64,000 nt of DNA, taken from NCBI GenBank assembly GCA_963931925.1, contig OZ007583.1, forward strand, positions 14,086,117 to 14,150,116. Reading direction: 5' to 3'. The position numbers and the translations under genes were made by a program. The DNA comes from Onchidella celtica (taxonomy: Eukaryota > Mollusca > Gastropoda > Systellommatophora > Onchidiidae). The notes under the pieces are model-generated. The model was not told the DNA's origin. It saw nothing but the letters and a program-made list of their open reading frames with translations, and ran no database searches. Every line of letters starts with the position of its first letter. The stretch's first letter is position 1. Shown here piece after piece: positions 1 to 11,564 of the stretch.

Positions 1-3000
1 CCTACATGTTGGTAGCACTGAGCATTGATCGATTAGACGCAGTAGCCAGGCCATTGCATTTCACTGGAAGCTGTAAGTTTACCCACCATAATTATCATGT
101 TTTCATTTACACCAGACCTCATAATAGTTCAGTACTCCTCCCAAAGACATCAATCAATGACCATGCGATAATGTGTTACAGGATGACAATGATACGGGTG
201 TCTGGGTGAACATATTATGTAGATCCGTTTTCCTGAATAAATTGATTACAAAAAACATTATTCTTTTTTGGGCTTGTCAGAGATTTGCTGGCTTGTCCGC
301 AAACAACATCTTGTTGTTAGTTTGCTTTCCTCTCCGATACAAATTGAATTTTTCCTTACAATTACATTTCCTTGGAGGCCTAATGGTTGGACGGCCATGA
401 CCTATGACACATTTCCATCAGCTATTGCCACCTTCCATTCCAGTCTAAAAATTTCAGACAACAACGTCAAAATAATTTTAATGATCTGAAAACGCCTCCA
501 GGTTCCGTTGCCAACTAAGAATGGCTCAAGGTTTTCTACGACTTTAAGAATTTTTGTTTTTGTTTTAAATCTTCGAATCTTTGCTTCATTACTTGGTTTT
601 CTAAAAATAGGAATGTGCTGAGGGCAGTTTAAGAATTTTTTTTTTTCACCATTCCATGATAACATCAGCAACGATTTCACCTGGCCTTCCCCATACCTTC
701 AAAGTTTGATACAAACAGCGAAAGAGCCGCCTTAGCCTGATTTCCCCACAGAGTTTTAGCCTGGCTGATTTTGCGTCATGTAGTATCTGGGTTATATATG
801 TTTATCGTTGCGTATCGAGTCAAGACTGGTGATGTAAAGTTCATTGTACTTAGCATGCTTCGAGCAAAGCTCTTAGTACTCGGTGTACCCACATTGTATG
901 ATTGTTCATGATCAAATAAGTATCTGATTCTTCTATTGCACCTACGGTATAATCAGTTGTCGAGGTATTTGTGCGGTGTATTTCAGACACTGTCCTAACT
1001 TTACCATACAGGAGTAAATTATCATGAAAGGTTATGAATTATACAGTTCATGAAAGAAAGGTTTTATGAAATTGTACAGTTCGTAAAGGAGAGATATAAT
1101 TATAATCAAAAACGAAAGTAGGCCAATAAATGATATCATGTCATGGCAAACCTCTTCATCACTGGGTGACAAAACCCATGTCTTCTTTGCAGCAGCAAAG
1201 TTGAGTCGTTTAGGAGCTGCTGATGACATATATTGGCCTATATCTATACATATTCTTAAGTTTCACATTTTTTGTTCCTTCAGTAGTGGTTTGGCAATCC
1301 TAATAACAACACTGTGATCAATCCACCTCCCCCCACGTGGTGGAAGGGAATTTTAAGATGCATTGCCTGTATTGAAAAGTTGAGGAGTCCCTGTCACCTC
1401 ACCTCTCTGATCTAGTAGAATTGTTAAGAATGAAAAAAGCCATGAATTTAGGGAGGAACCGGGTTTTTGGAAGGTTATTGTCATTAACTACCACTGCAGT
1501 GCAACAAGACCTGGTGTAACCATCAAAATAGTATCATCTATATTTGTATGTTACTGCAGGGCTACGTGTCAAGATTCTGGTGGCTCTAGCCTGGGCCTTG
1601 TCCTGCCTGTTTGCCATACCACAGCTGGTTCTGTTTGACATTACCAACGACTTTGGAGGGCCCATGTGCAGTATCAAGTTGTCCTCACCGATATGGTGGC
1701 AGGTCAGTTCTATTGGACGCTGAAAAAACAGTTTCCTAAGTCTGGTTTAGAATCAAAGAGCCGTGAGTGGAACTAAGGATTGAGACTAAGATGGGCAAAA
1801 TTGTGTAGAAGAAGTTGACGAAATATTAGAAAAACCACTGAAAAACTGTAGGTCGCAGCAAGGCTATAGCAAAGTCAAAATTTGGCAAAAAGAAAAAGTT
1901 GTATGTGGCAAAGCCTCGTTTAAGAATTAATACCCAAACGATGCAATGAAATGCAAACTAAAAGAGAAGACAGAAAATGGCCGATATTTCGGCAACAGCC
2001 GCTGTCAAGGAAAAGAACGAAAAAACAAAAACAGAACAAAAAATTGGAAAATGGAACAGATAAAACAATCGAACTATAAAAGATCTGAACATGAAATATA
2101 TAGAATCAAAGCAGAATATGACCAGAATAATTATGCCTATTTAACTGCGAGTTCTTGCTTGCACAGCAGTGCTGATGACATTAGCACCATTGCTCTGTAT
2201 TTGTTGTTATAGCCAAAAAAATTACTAGTCCTTCGATTGCTAATGCAGATATTATTATATTAACTACTGCTTATTCTTACAAATAACTGCAGTCGCTCGT
2301 ACTGAAAGATTGCTATGTTTGCATTGGTTGCTGTATGCATGTATGTATGGGTTGTGGCAGGCAATATAATATTTGCTAATGCTTGTATTATTTTCTCCAG
2401 ATCTCAACCACAGTTACTACATGTATTACTTGTATGGGTTGTTATATGCAATATACTACGATTGTTTGTGTTGTTTATTTCCACACGTATATTTAAGTAA
2501 GGGTTATTATGGGCAACATACAACTATTGTTTGTATTGTTTGTTTCAACAGGTATATTTCATTATGGGTTGTTATGGGCAACATACAACTATTGTTTGTA
2601 TTGTTTGTTTCAACAGGTATATTTCAGTATGGGTTGTTATGGGCAACATACAACTATTGTTTGTATTGTTTGTTTCAACAGGTATATTTCAGTATGGGTT
2701 GTTATGGGCAACATACTACTATTGTTTGTATTGTTTGTTTCAACAGGTATATTTCAGTATGGATTGTTATGGGCAACATACTACTATTGTTTGTATTGTT
2801 TGTTTCAACAGGTATATTTCAGTATGGATTGTTATGGGCAACATACTACTATTGTTTGTATTGTTTGTTTCAACAGGTATATTTCAGTATGGGTTGTTAT
2901 GGGCAACATACTACTATTGTTTGTATTGTTTGTTTCAACAGGTATATTTCAGTATGGATTGTTATGGGCAACATACTACTATTGTTTGTATTGTTTGTTT

Positions 3001-6000
3001 CAACAGGTATATTTCAGCCTGATCGCCTTGTCGCTATTCTTCATCCCAGCAGTCATCATATTGATATGTTACCTGGCTATAATCGTCCTCATCTTCAACA
3101 GCAGTCACCTCATCAACAGTGTTTCAAAGAAGTCTAAGAACGGAGGAGGTCAGTTCATGGGTGAGAGACAGATTGACAGACAAACAGACAGGGAATAATT
3201 TGTGAATGGACGAAACAAAAAAGAGAAATGGATTTCAAGAATGAACAAGAGGATAGACCATTGGTGGACTAATATAAAATGGACATGAGCAAATGAGTGG
3301 ATGGATTTTTGTGATTTTTTTTTTTTATGGATGGGGGATGAATGAAAGGATGGACAGAGGAATGACAGAGGAATAACTAGATGAGTGATTTATATGAATG
3401 TAATAATGTGTGGATTGACAGACTGACAGACAGATGAATGGGTCGATAAAAAAAGAACGATGCCTTGTGCAACCGGTGATACAAAAGGTCTGACAGTTTT
3501 AAAATGATAGAGAAAAAATTCACACGGAGTAACACTGTTACTCTCATTTCATGATAAATCCTCAATATCTTGTTTTTGTTTTGTCATCCAGAACTTCTGC
3601 GAGAAAACAGCACTTCAAAATCTGCTCTCCGGGAGCGCAGTGTCAGTTGTCAAAGTTCAAGGGGAATAATCCCACAAGCCAAGATTCGGACCATCAAGAT
3701 GACATTTCTTATCGTCCTTGGTAATGGAGAAAATAGTCAGCTGATGCATTCAAGCTTGTCTGAATAAGATCAAGCGTTTCATTTTTACATTGTGTAATAT
3801 TTCACTAGAAAAAAAATACAACAACAACAAAAACAATTTTGTCTCTAGTAGATGGAAACTAATTCGTTATTTGTTAAGGAAAAAAATATTGTTTGCAGCT
3901 CATTCCTAATCACACTGAAAAGACAGTTTATGATGCCACAAACACTGAAATTACAATACTCCAGGCTCTACCTTGGATTTTTCATGAAGGATAAAGATAT
4001 TTTTATGTGTATGTTTGCTCGGGTCAGCCTGTTTAATTCATTCTGATAGTAGTATAAAATAATAGTCTTATTTTTATAAATATTATCATTATTATTATTA
4101 ATTATTACACTAGTGATTCTTCTTCTTTTTCTCATTATAATTACTGTTATTATGATATTTTTCTTATTGTTATTATTATTATTGTTACATTTTTTTAATC
4201 ACCAGTGTTCATCCTGTGTTGGAGCCCCTACTTTGTGTTCAATCTGTGCCAAGTTTTCGGAGCTTTGCCAAAAACATTGACCATAGACAAAGTGACCACA
4301 TTTGTTCAGAGTTTGGCTCCTCTTAACTCGGCGGCCAATCCCATCATCTACGGCGTCTTCAGTACACGGGTGTGTCGTTACATAAGGTTTGTTCTATCGC
4401 AAAAGTAACACGGCTGCAGCTGTAGAGGGTTAAAAATTAGTACGGTCTGAAAAACGTGAACGTCAGAAAGGACATTGACAAAATTTAAAAGAAAAAGGAA
4501 ATCCGTAGGGTCGCTGCAAGGCTTGGAGCAAAGACCAAACAGGACAAAGAGAAAAAGTTGTAGGTAGCAAAGCATCGTGTAAGAAATAATACAGAAAAGA
4601 TAGAAGAGTATCTCAAAGGAAAAGGAGGGACCAATCAGGCTTTAGGTATTTATTTGTTTAACTTTTTATCCTTTTGTATATTTGTTTTTTCTGAAAGCTT
4701 TACTTGTCTTACCTTTCCCGGCTCGTTTTATTGCATCCTCTCTTTATTATTTCTTACGCGAGGCTTTGCTATACACAACTTTTTCTTTTTGCCATATGTT
4801 GACTGTAATTCAGAAAAGCATAGGTCAGGCAGAAATGGTAAGGAAATGTGTACTGAATTTTTAAAGAATGAAAATGAGATAAATTATCATAACTCTACGT
4901 CACTCGGGATCTTCTCTAGGATATTGAAATTGGGAAACCGGCAAACTGTTAGAAAGAGCTACTTATACGCGGTTGGTTCAGAGTAAAGTTCTTTTTAGTC
5001 CGAACAAAGACCGTATCATATTTATTACTGTTATGAAAGCAGTTTGAGTCCTAAATTAGCAACCATTGCTGCATTCCGCCAAAGGTATAATAATTATACA
5101 TGCTGTTAAGATACTATAACAATTTTCTTATACAAAATACATTTATGACATCCGTGTGTCCGTCACAGCTTGGTTATTTGTTTATTTTTGATAACCCCAT
5201 AACTTAGAGATTTCTGAAATTCAGTTCGTATTCAGTCTGAAATATTTGGCGTTTATAATAATGCATGAGTTTCTTTTATTCCTTGATCTTTTTTTTCAAT
5301 GGAATAATAATGTACATTTTAACATGGTATTTTCTGGGTTTTATTTTATTCATTCAGAAGAGCACCCGTGGTCAGCAGAGTTCCCATTGCCATGAGAAAA
5401 TGTTGTTTCAACCACAGCCCCACCCCTAAAGGTTCTATGGCTGACTATACCAGCATTACCGAAACTGAAGATTTCAGGTGAGGTTTATTGCCTTTGAAAT
5501 AACAGTGACAATAAAGCATCTTGGGAGGATGAGACTACAGGAGATCTTCTGCTTGTTAATCAATGATTGAAGAATGTTTTTCTAAAACTGGGTAAATCAA
5601 ATTTTGCCAGAGTTATGGTTCCTTTCAGGAATTCAATCAAATTTAATGTAAAACGCGGTGTAAGGGTTCAATTAAAACTTGCTATGTCCTGTCTTTACTT
5701 AAAGATAAAGACGGGTCATGTCAAGCGTCAAATGAACACTTACACCGCGTGTGACACTAATTTTGAATGAATATCTGAAAGAGGCCATAATTCTGGCAAA
5801 CTGGATTTCCCCAGTGTTGGAAATACGCTCTTCAACTCGGCCTTTGGGTTCTTTTCATTCTGTGGATCTATGTATTCGGCTGGTCTCTTGCAGTCTTTCT
5901 GGCTGATACTTGCATGGATTTGCATGGAGACATTTTTTTTTTTAATTTCAGAAATGTTAATTTATATAATTATATATAAAGGCGGAATGAGAGGAGAATT

Positions 6001-6680
6001 TGGACCCATAATTTGCCGTATTTCCCTCTCACAGTCATCAGAAATCACACCACAGTTATTTTGATACATAAATTCATTGATACAAGCCCTCAAATTCTGT
6101 AGCGTAAATGGAGAATTCGTGTAAACGTTCTGACCATTCAGTCATACGCAAAATACCAACAGTGTTTAAGTGTGCAAGGTTCACGTTTTGTTGAGGTAAC
6201 TTGTTGTCGATGCGTATTAACTTTTATGGAATAACTGTGCCATAAGGCTGACAGTCGAGCAAGATTCTAAACAGAACGAAATTTTATTGTGAATTTTATG
6301 TTCACGTAATTGTCTATATCGATTAGTTTGCCCCATCCCATCACAACCAGTCTGACTTTGTACAATATCCTAATTCAGATAAATATGTAAAACGATTATC
6401 CTTCACAAGAACTAATTACAGTGTTTTACATCATATCATTAAGCCACTCATTACTAAAATGAAATAAATATTTTGCTTTCAACACAGCATGATATTATTA
6501 TCATAATTGTTATCATCATTGCTTTTATTGTTTACATTTCACAGACTGACAGCAGATATAAGAAATTGTGGATCACAGACACCGACGAACCGAGTTCCAT
6601 TGGTCAAGCAGCAGCTTTCAGAAGCTGACAGAGAATTACTCTCTCTTCACGTACGAGGAATCGCCGCCGACACTGTTTGA
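1..6680 (+). CDS. CCAPR: CCAP/cardioacceleratory-peptide-type neuropeptide receptor (class A GPCR), 3' seven exons
   Basis: Seen: exons 1-72, 1560-1702, 3007-3160, 3592-3720, 4206-4386, 5358-5477 and 6545-6680 join with consistent phases (1,0,1,1,2,2) and GT-AG borders to a TGA at 6678. Exon 1 holds the end of TM3 with [11 protein letters not shown], so the DRY motif reads DRL. Exon 2 is TM4, ending SPIWWQ. Exon 3 is TM5 ([16 protein letters not shown]). Exon 4 is ICL3 and the start of TM6 ([18 protein letters not shown]). Exon 5 carries CWSPY of TM6 and NSAANPIIY of TM7. Exon 6 begins the tail with a CC pair that could be palmitoylated. Known: the loop-TM6-TM7 signature is typical of arthropod and molluscan CCAP receptors, related to vertebrate NPSR and the vasopressin receptor group, which are plasma-membrane peptide receptors. 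The 5' exons (N-terminus, TM1-TM3) lie outside the window. An alternative exon 3 donor at 3149 keeps the same phase and would remove four residues. Family assignment is confident; the exact ligand is inference. Confidence 0.87.
1831..1985 (+). repeat. Interspersed MITE-like repeat, family K (copy 1)
   Basis: Begins with a CCACTGAAAAACTGTAGGTC-like arm, then GCAGCAAGGCTATAGC, then an A-rich core containing GGCAAAAAGAAAAAGTTGTA and AAACTAAAAGAGAAGACAGA. The same blocks in the same order recur near 4490, 42083 and, in part, 51172. In the 42-kb copy the first arm is repeated in reverse complement at the far end, so the complete element has terminal inverted repeats. The right arm is degraded here. 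It lies in intron 2 of the receptor gene. Confidence 0.6.
2337..3018 (+). repeat. 65-bp tandem array that includes the splice acceptor and first bases of receptor exon 3
   Basis: CAACAG|GTATATTTCAG recurs with GTAT at 2552, 2617, 2682, 2747, 2812, 2877, 2942 and 3007, exactly 65 bp apart. Two decayed units lie upstream, ending near 2490 and 2400. The last copy is the functional acceptor: exon 3 starts at 3007, and its first 11 bases are the end of the repeat unit. Each unit therefore carries a pyrimidine-rich tract, a CAACAG acceptor and a second ATTTCAG acceptor-like site. All three forward frames stay open through most of the array because 65 is not a multiple of three and the unit lacks stops. 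The hydrophobic, Tyr/Cys-rich peptides this predicts are probably not a separate gene. Confidence 0.92.
3165..3440 (+). repeat. Degenerate GACA/GATG tetranucleotide tract
   Basis: The start of receptor intron 3 is a decayed purine-rich tract of GACA, GATG and GAATG units (for example GACAGATTGACAGACAAACA). No coding signal is seen in it. Confidence 0.6.
4490..4625 (+). repeat. Interspersed MITE-like repeat, family K (copy 2)
   Basis: A diverged copy in receptor intron 5. GGGTCGCTGCAAGGCTTGG is followed by GAGAAAAAGTTGTAGGTAGC and AAGAAATAATACAGAAAAGA, matching the order in the 1.8-kb copy. Both ends are indistinct. Confidence 0.45.
5555..5850. repeat. Long imperfect palindrome (foldback element) in receptor intron 6
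   Basis: The left half from about 5557 (TTGAAGAATG...AACTGGGTAAATC...TTTGCCAGAGTTATGG...ACGCGGTGTAAGGGTTC) matches the reverse complement of the right half through about 5845 at roughly 80% over more than 100 bases per arm. The centre is near 5705 (CTGTCTTTACTTAAAGATAAAGAC). Almost the whole element folds back, with little unpaired loop. This fits a foldback MITE. A hairpin RNA made from the intron transcript is possible but not shown. Confidence 0.75.
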
Positions 6681-8210
6681 GAACTTTACTATTCACCAAG
6701 GGGATATGTTACTTCTGCCATTGAGATTATGGGCCGATCAATCGATCGACTTGGGTGTAACACCCATTCTACACTGATGGATACCTGTGCCCTAGATGAT
6801 TTTGGCCATGCTAAGGACAAGATACAACTAATGGAAAACTTGGCTATGTCTGATGACTGTGTTTGCCTTGCAAAATCGTGCATGCTTTATCATCATTCAG
6901 TATGTGTTTGAGACAATAATAATATTTCACCAGGTGAATGGTACATGACTCTTAGCAGAAAATTCACGTCACTGCCAGTTGACCTCAACACTAGACGCCA
7001 TGCCTGCATGATCATATCTTTCATAAAATTGGCTTACTGACAAACTAGACGACTATTCCAGACGCCATACCCATGAGTTTAATCGTATGAGATTGTTGGT
7101 GCTTCACTTCGTGAGGAAAGTTTATGCCAGAGGGGAAATATACTCATCTCATCACTTGTGTATATCTATTTTTAAATAATGTCTTCTTCTCCCACGACTT
7201 TCTTCCTATTTTGTGAGACCTGCTGGTTTCCAGCAGGCTATATTCTGGTTTCCTCTAAACGACCTTGAAAATTCACATCATTCCCGTAGCTATTTGTTGC
7301 CATCTTGAATTCATGAAGGTATATTTATCATGAAATATTCCATAATGATAAACTGCAGATCTTGTGAGTGTCCCCGAGAGGCCTGCCGTTGTAATTATAC
7401 ATACGTTTTATATTATTGTGAAATAAGGGCCGCAAGTGAGTTATAGGTTTTAATAGGCTCACATACAATACAGAATTAAATAGTGAAACAGTGGTGATGA
7501 ACAGCTTTTTTCAGTATAAAAGATCCTGAAAAAAAGCTTGGCTCTTGCAAACTTTTTATTTTCTTGTTCACCCGCACACTATGCGATTAGTCCAACGCGA
7601 GCAGATGCATTGAACAATGAATTTCATAGAACTGATCAAAGCTGAAATCAAAGTACCTGACTTTGACTATGTTCCCTGTGTGGTGCTTGAAATCGGCGCT
7701 TCAAGGACACTTTTCTCTAACACAGAGAAGGAAATGATGGGTGACAGGTCTTTAGTTTGCAGAGTGTAGCACTATAGTGCAGCAGCCCTATGTCGTGCAG
7801 GGCTGATAACCAATTATAAAGTATTGACGTGCAAGACAAAGACAGATTCTTAGAGCCTCATCTTATGCCAGCCAATGATATCAGTTTACGGACCTTTCCA
7901 GTTCAGACTATTATTATTTTGTTTAATAGAATGAAATGTGTGAATTCTTTGTATGCGGTTTCCAGGCCGTTATGGGACATTTGAGAATTCAGTTTCGTTC
8001 CTTATTGCGATGTATTATTCCTCAATAGCCAGGCGTAGTGGCATTCAATCGGGTCTAGATATAATTATGTGTGAAATCATGAAATTATCTGATATTATCA
8101 GTGTTCACCTACATTGTCAGTGACAATTTGACTATTTTGTGTCATGACATCGAATATGTTGAATTTAATGCACTAGGTGCTACATAGAACTGATATTGTG
8201 CTGGCATCAA
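6681..8210. other. 3' UTR and downstream flank of receptor gene
   Basis: No further exon with convincing coding content was found. The first canonical AATAAA after the stop is not until 8535, so the 3' UTR is either long or ends at a variant signal. No inverted-repeat element was noticed. Confidence 0.4.
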
Positions 8211-8214
8211 TCGT

Positions 8215-9110
8215 ATCTGTGCAACAGAAAGAAGACCAGAACTAAAAGCCCACTGACTATAGAAGAATCTGCTTTGAGGCATTACTTCAAACTTGCACGT
8301 CGAGAGTTTGAGCCACTTGAAGCTCTCAGGTGACTCGCGAAAAACTTCAAAAGGCTCCAGCTCGGAAGTAGATTTTGGGCGATAGGACAGTTCATTATGG
8401 AAGCGACGAATTATGACTATCCTTAGTGTTTGTACAACAGAAATAAGACCAAATTTTGTAACTGGACGTTCAGCAAGTATGATAGAATCTGCTTTGAGGT
8501 GCTGAGGAATGGTGACTATCTCTGGTATTTAAGGAATAAACGTAAGACCAGGATGCTCTTGTTAGAAACTGAAAGCTCAATTATTGTAAAGGAATCTGCA
8601 ATGAGGAATTATGGCTATCAGCTTTAGTGTTCATGCCGCAGAAATAATACTAGATTTTGATAACTGAAACTTCAGTGTCGACGAAGTGTTCTGTATTGGG
8701 GAATTACGAGTATCACCCATGTTTGTGTAATATAAAAAAGACCAGAATGTGATGTTGGCAATTGTAAGTTCAGTGACAATAAAGGAATATTGTATTATTT
8801 AGGAATCAATGACTCTCACTATTTTGTGAAAGACTACCGGGTTTGGGACGACCACCGCAATTTATCTTCTAGTTTCTTTATTGTTTGTTTTTAACGCTGG
8901 GTTTTTGCGACAAATAGTTTTATTCTCACATTTTGACTATGACCAGCCCCATTATTTGTGCAGACAGAGACAAGTCCAAACGAAGGGATTAGAAGACTGT
9001 GAAGGAATCTCCATTGAGAAATGTTATTATGAATCATAGGTATTGATATCAGTAGCAGAAACAAGATCAGACGAAGAGATTAGCGTGTGCGTGAAGAAAT
9101 TGAGACCCAC
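8215..9110 (+). repeat. Decayed ~100-bp tandem repeat
   Basis: Phrases such as CAGAAATAAGACCA, AACTGGA(C)GTTCAG, GAATCTGCTTTGAGG and GAATTATGGCTATCA recur in fixed order near 8220, 8435, 8540, 8637, 8730 and, more weakly, 8965 and 9055. Spacing is about 95-110 bp in the clearest part. The copies are too diverged for recent amplification. AATAAA occurs in two units (8535, 8778), so the array could supply poly(A) signals for the upstream gene. Confidence 0.6.
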
Positions 9111-11231
9111 AAGTCGTCATTTTTTTAAAAACTGAGATATTTTCGAAAGCATTATCGTGTGATCTGGAACACTGACTCCATGGACAGTTAGAGGCTACTC
9201 ACACATCCAGAGTGGACTCTGTCATAAGGAGAGTGTGGAAAGCAAACAGTGAACTCTTCTGTGATTGCACTAATAGCATCCGTATGCTACATGTTTCACC
9301 TTTGCGAGAAACAGGGACTAGCGCGTAGTGCTGAAGAGTTACATTATGTGTGAGCGTGAAGGCAGGTGTGTGTGGGGGTATGTATGAATGTGTGTGTGTT
9401 GTGTAGATGATTTTATATACTTTTTTATTCTTTTGCTATGGAAATATGCGTGCAGCTGTGTGAGCAAGTGAGTAAGTGAGTGAGTGAGTGAGTCATTGAA
9501 TGAAGGATTGACTGAGTTGCCTTGGAACTTCCTTCTGTCATTCAGATTTTTTTTTTAAATCTTCTTTGACTTTGTGCCTGGGCTCTGCTCACTGAATTTG
9601 AATTGTTTTTGTTGTTATTATTGTTTCTACATCGGTCGATAAAAAGTTGTTGCTTTACAAACAAATTATGTTGTTTGTTTCACAGGGAGTTGAAGGACAC
9701 AAGATAGAATGGATTTAATGCCGCGCCTTTCGATGAAAGAAACGCCCTATAATAGGGTGACTCAGTCAGTTCAGGAACTGAAAGTCTAGGTGTCTGGATT
9801 TTCGAGCGGATTTTTTTTCTTGCGGGGTGGATGTTACCAAGCCAATAAATTTATTTTCACATAATATTGCTCCACTTTTTGAGCCCTTTAAAAGCCTAAT
9901 TGCTTTGAGTGCCAATTTTCGGGAAAAATGGTCAATACACCACGGGAAGTCCTGGATTTTCAGCGACTACCAGTACCATACACTTTATCATATCCCAGTG
10001 ATGAAGAGGAGCAAGCCAAGATTTCCATCAATAACATATTACCTTATGAGAAAAACCACATTAGAAAAACAAAAAATAATTTTAAAAAAAGAAAAAACAT
10101 TCTCAAAATCATGGCATTGACCACTTTTCAAAGAGGGATTTAACTCTGTTTTTATTATTATTATTATTACAGAATGTATTATCATTATTAATGTTATTAT
10201 TATTATTATTATTATTATCATTTAAGAAGAGAAATTCTTATGGTGAGCTATGAGGGCCGTCCTAGGATGCATATTAAGCCCATATCATGAGTCTGTCAGT
10301 ATAAGAACACGCTGTTCCAACAGTAGCAACCAAGAACTCTAAACCTATTACCATACTGTTATTTCTGTATTGCATCGGGTTTGACTCAGATTTGAACTCT
10401 CCTTGCATCAACTAACGAGACAGACTTGTAACGTCCGACCTCCCCAGTGCACACGGTCCCGTAACTCCATAGTCCAAGGCTGGTGTAGGCGCCAGACTGA
10501 TGGCTGGCCGCCCATATATTATGCATCTCAGTAATACACTAGGCACTACTCACATGACTCCATAGTGATGCATGATTTGTTTGGCGAGCCACCATTCTGG
10601 GGCCTGTACCAGCATTCGTCTGTCCTACACCTTATGCTGGTGGACCCGTTGAGTTAATGCTGTTTTGTCTCGGTTTCAGTTTGATCTGTGGACTATAGGG
10701 TCAAACGGGACCTCGCGCACTGGCCGATACAGAAATAAATCTGTCTCACTAGTTAGGGGGCCTCAAAAATGTCTTGAGTCGGCAGGTGGAAAGAGAGACC
10801 TCCCCCACCGAGTCAAAACAGACTTGAATTAATGCTTCCCCAGCCTTGAACTGAGGCAACACAGATTTGGCTGGGTGCGCTACTGGCCAGAATTGCCACT
10901 ACAAGTTTACATAATGGCTGATTATGTCAAAGATCACCAGTGAATACTCTTCCACTCCATCAAATTCAATGACCATTCACCATATTAGTGAACTCTGTCC
11001 TCTTGTTTTGTAAATCAAGATGAATGATTTATATTGGTTAGAAGTATTAAATGTGGAGATTTAGAGTTTCGGTGGAGCGAATCTGCCTTCTTCCTTGAGG
11101 TTCACCGCGTGTAAGTTATCATAACTTATCATCATGTATATTTTACCTGCTGGTAAACGAACAAGCTATTCTACAAAATGTCTTCAAACCCACTGTGAAA
11201 GGATTATCATCTATTAAAATTTCCTTTCTAG
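9111..11231. other. Intergenic stretch, no supported gene
   Basis: Contains short AGTG and TG microsatellite runs near 9360-9490, an ATT-rich tract near 10155-10220, and moderately GC-richer sequence from 10240 to 10900 that looks like old unrecognised repeat. The overlapping forward frames near 9827-10143 have no recognisable domain. Confidence 0.4.
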
Positions 11232-11525
11232 CTGTCAGACGGGTCATTATTTCCATTACTACTTTGTCCAATTATTGTTGCCTTCCTGGATCACAGAGAT
11301 CGGGAAACAGTTCGCGCCGCTCGCAAGGTTCTACGCACCCCGCATGGCATCGCTGAGGATTTCCCAGTTGAGATACGGAAAGCAAGGGAGATCCTGCTAT
11401 CTGAGCTGAAGGATGCCAAAAGAGCAGGAAAACGAGCCACCATAGCGTATCCTGCCAAGCTCATCATTGAGGGAACGTTGGTCCGCGAGGTGCCAGTGAT
11501 CTCCACGCAAGACAGGCATCACTAG
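11232..11525 (+). pseudogene. LINE ORF1p C-terminal fragment
   Basis: Open frame ending at TAG 11523. It reads PIIVAFLDHRDRETVRAARK, then EIRKAREILLSELKDAKRAG, KRATIAYPAKLIIEG and LVREVPVIS. This is the signature of the C-terminal domain of L1-type ORF1 RNA-binding proteins (PIIV.F...RE.V..AAR, then the K/R-rich helix and the YPAKL.I.G strand). The N-terminal coiled coil and RRM are absent. The frame is the same as ORF2, separated only by the TAG. Confidence 0.72.
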
Positions 11526-11564
11526 GGACACGCGCCGGGAGAGGTCAAGGAAAATTTAACGTTC

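Noticed and set aside
2500..3010. CRISPR-like regular spacing
   Set aside because: Units are contiguous and identical with no variable spacers, in an intron-bearing eukaryotic gene.
2373..3198. Long overlapping forward frames encoding Tyr/Cys-rich repeat peptides
   Set aside because: They are the stop-free 65-bp array read in three frames; only the last ~50 codons of one frame belong to receptor exon 3.
9827..10143. Two overlapping frames of 71-97 codons
   Set aside because: AT-rich and composition-driven, with no homology that I recognise and no start context or splice sites.
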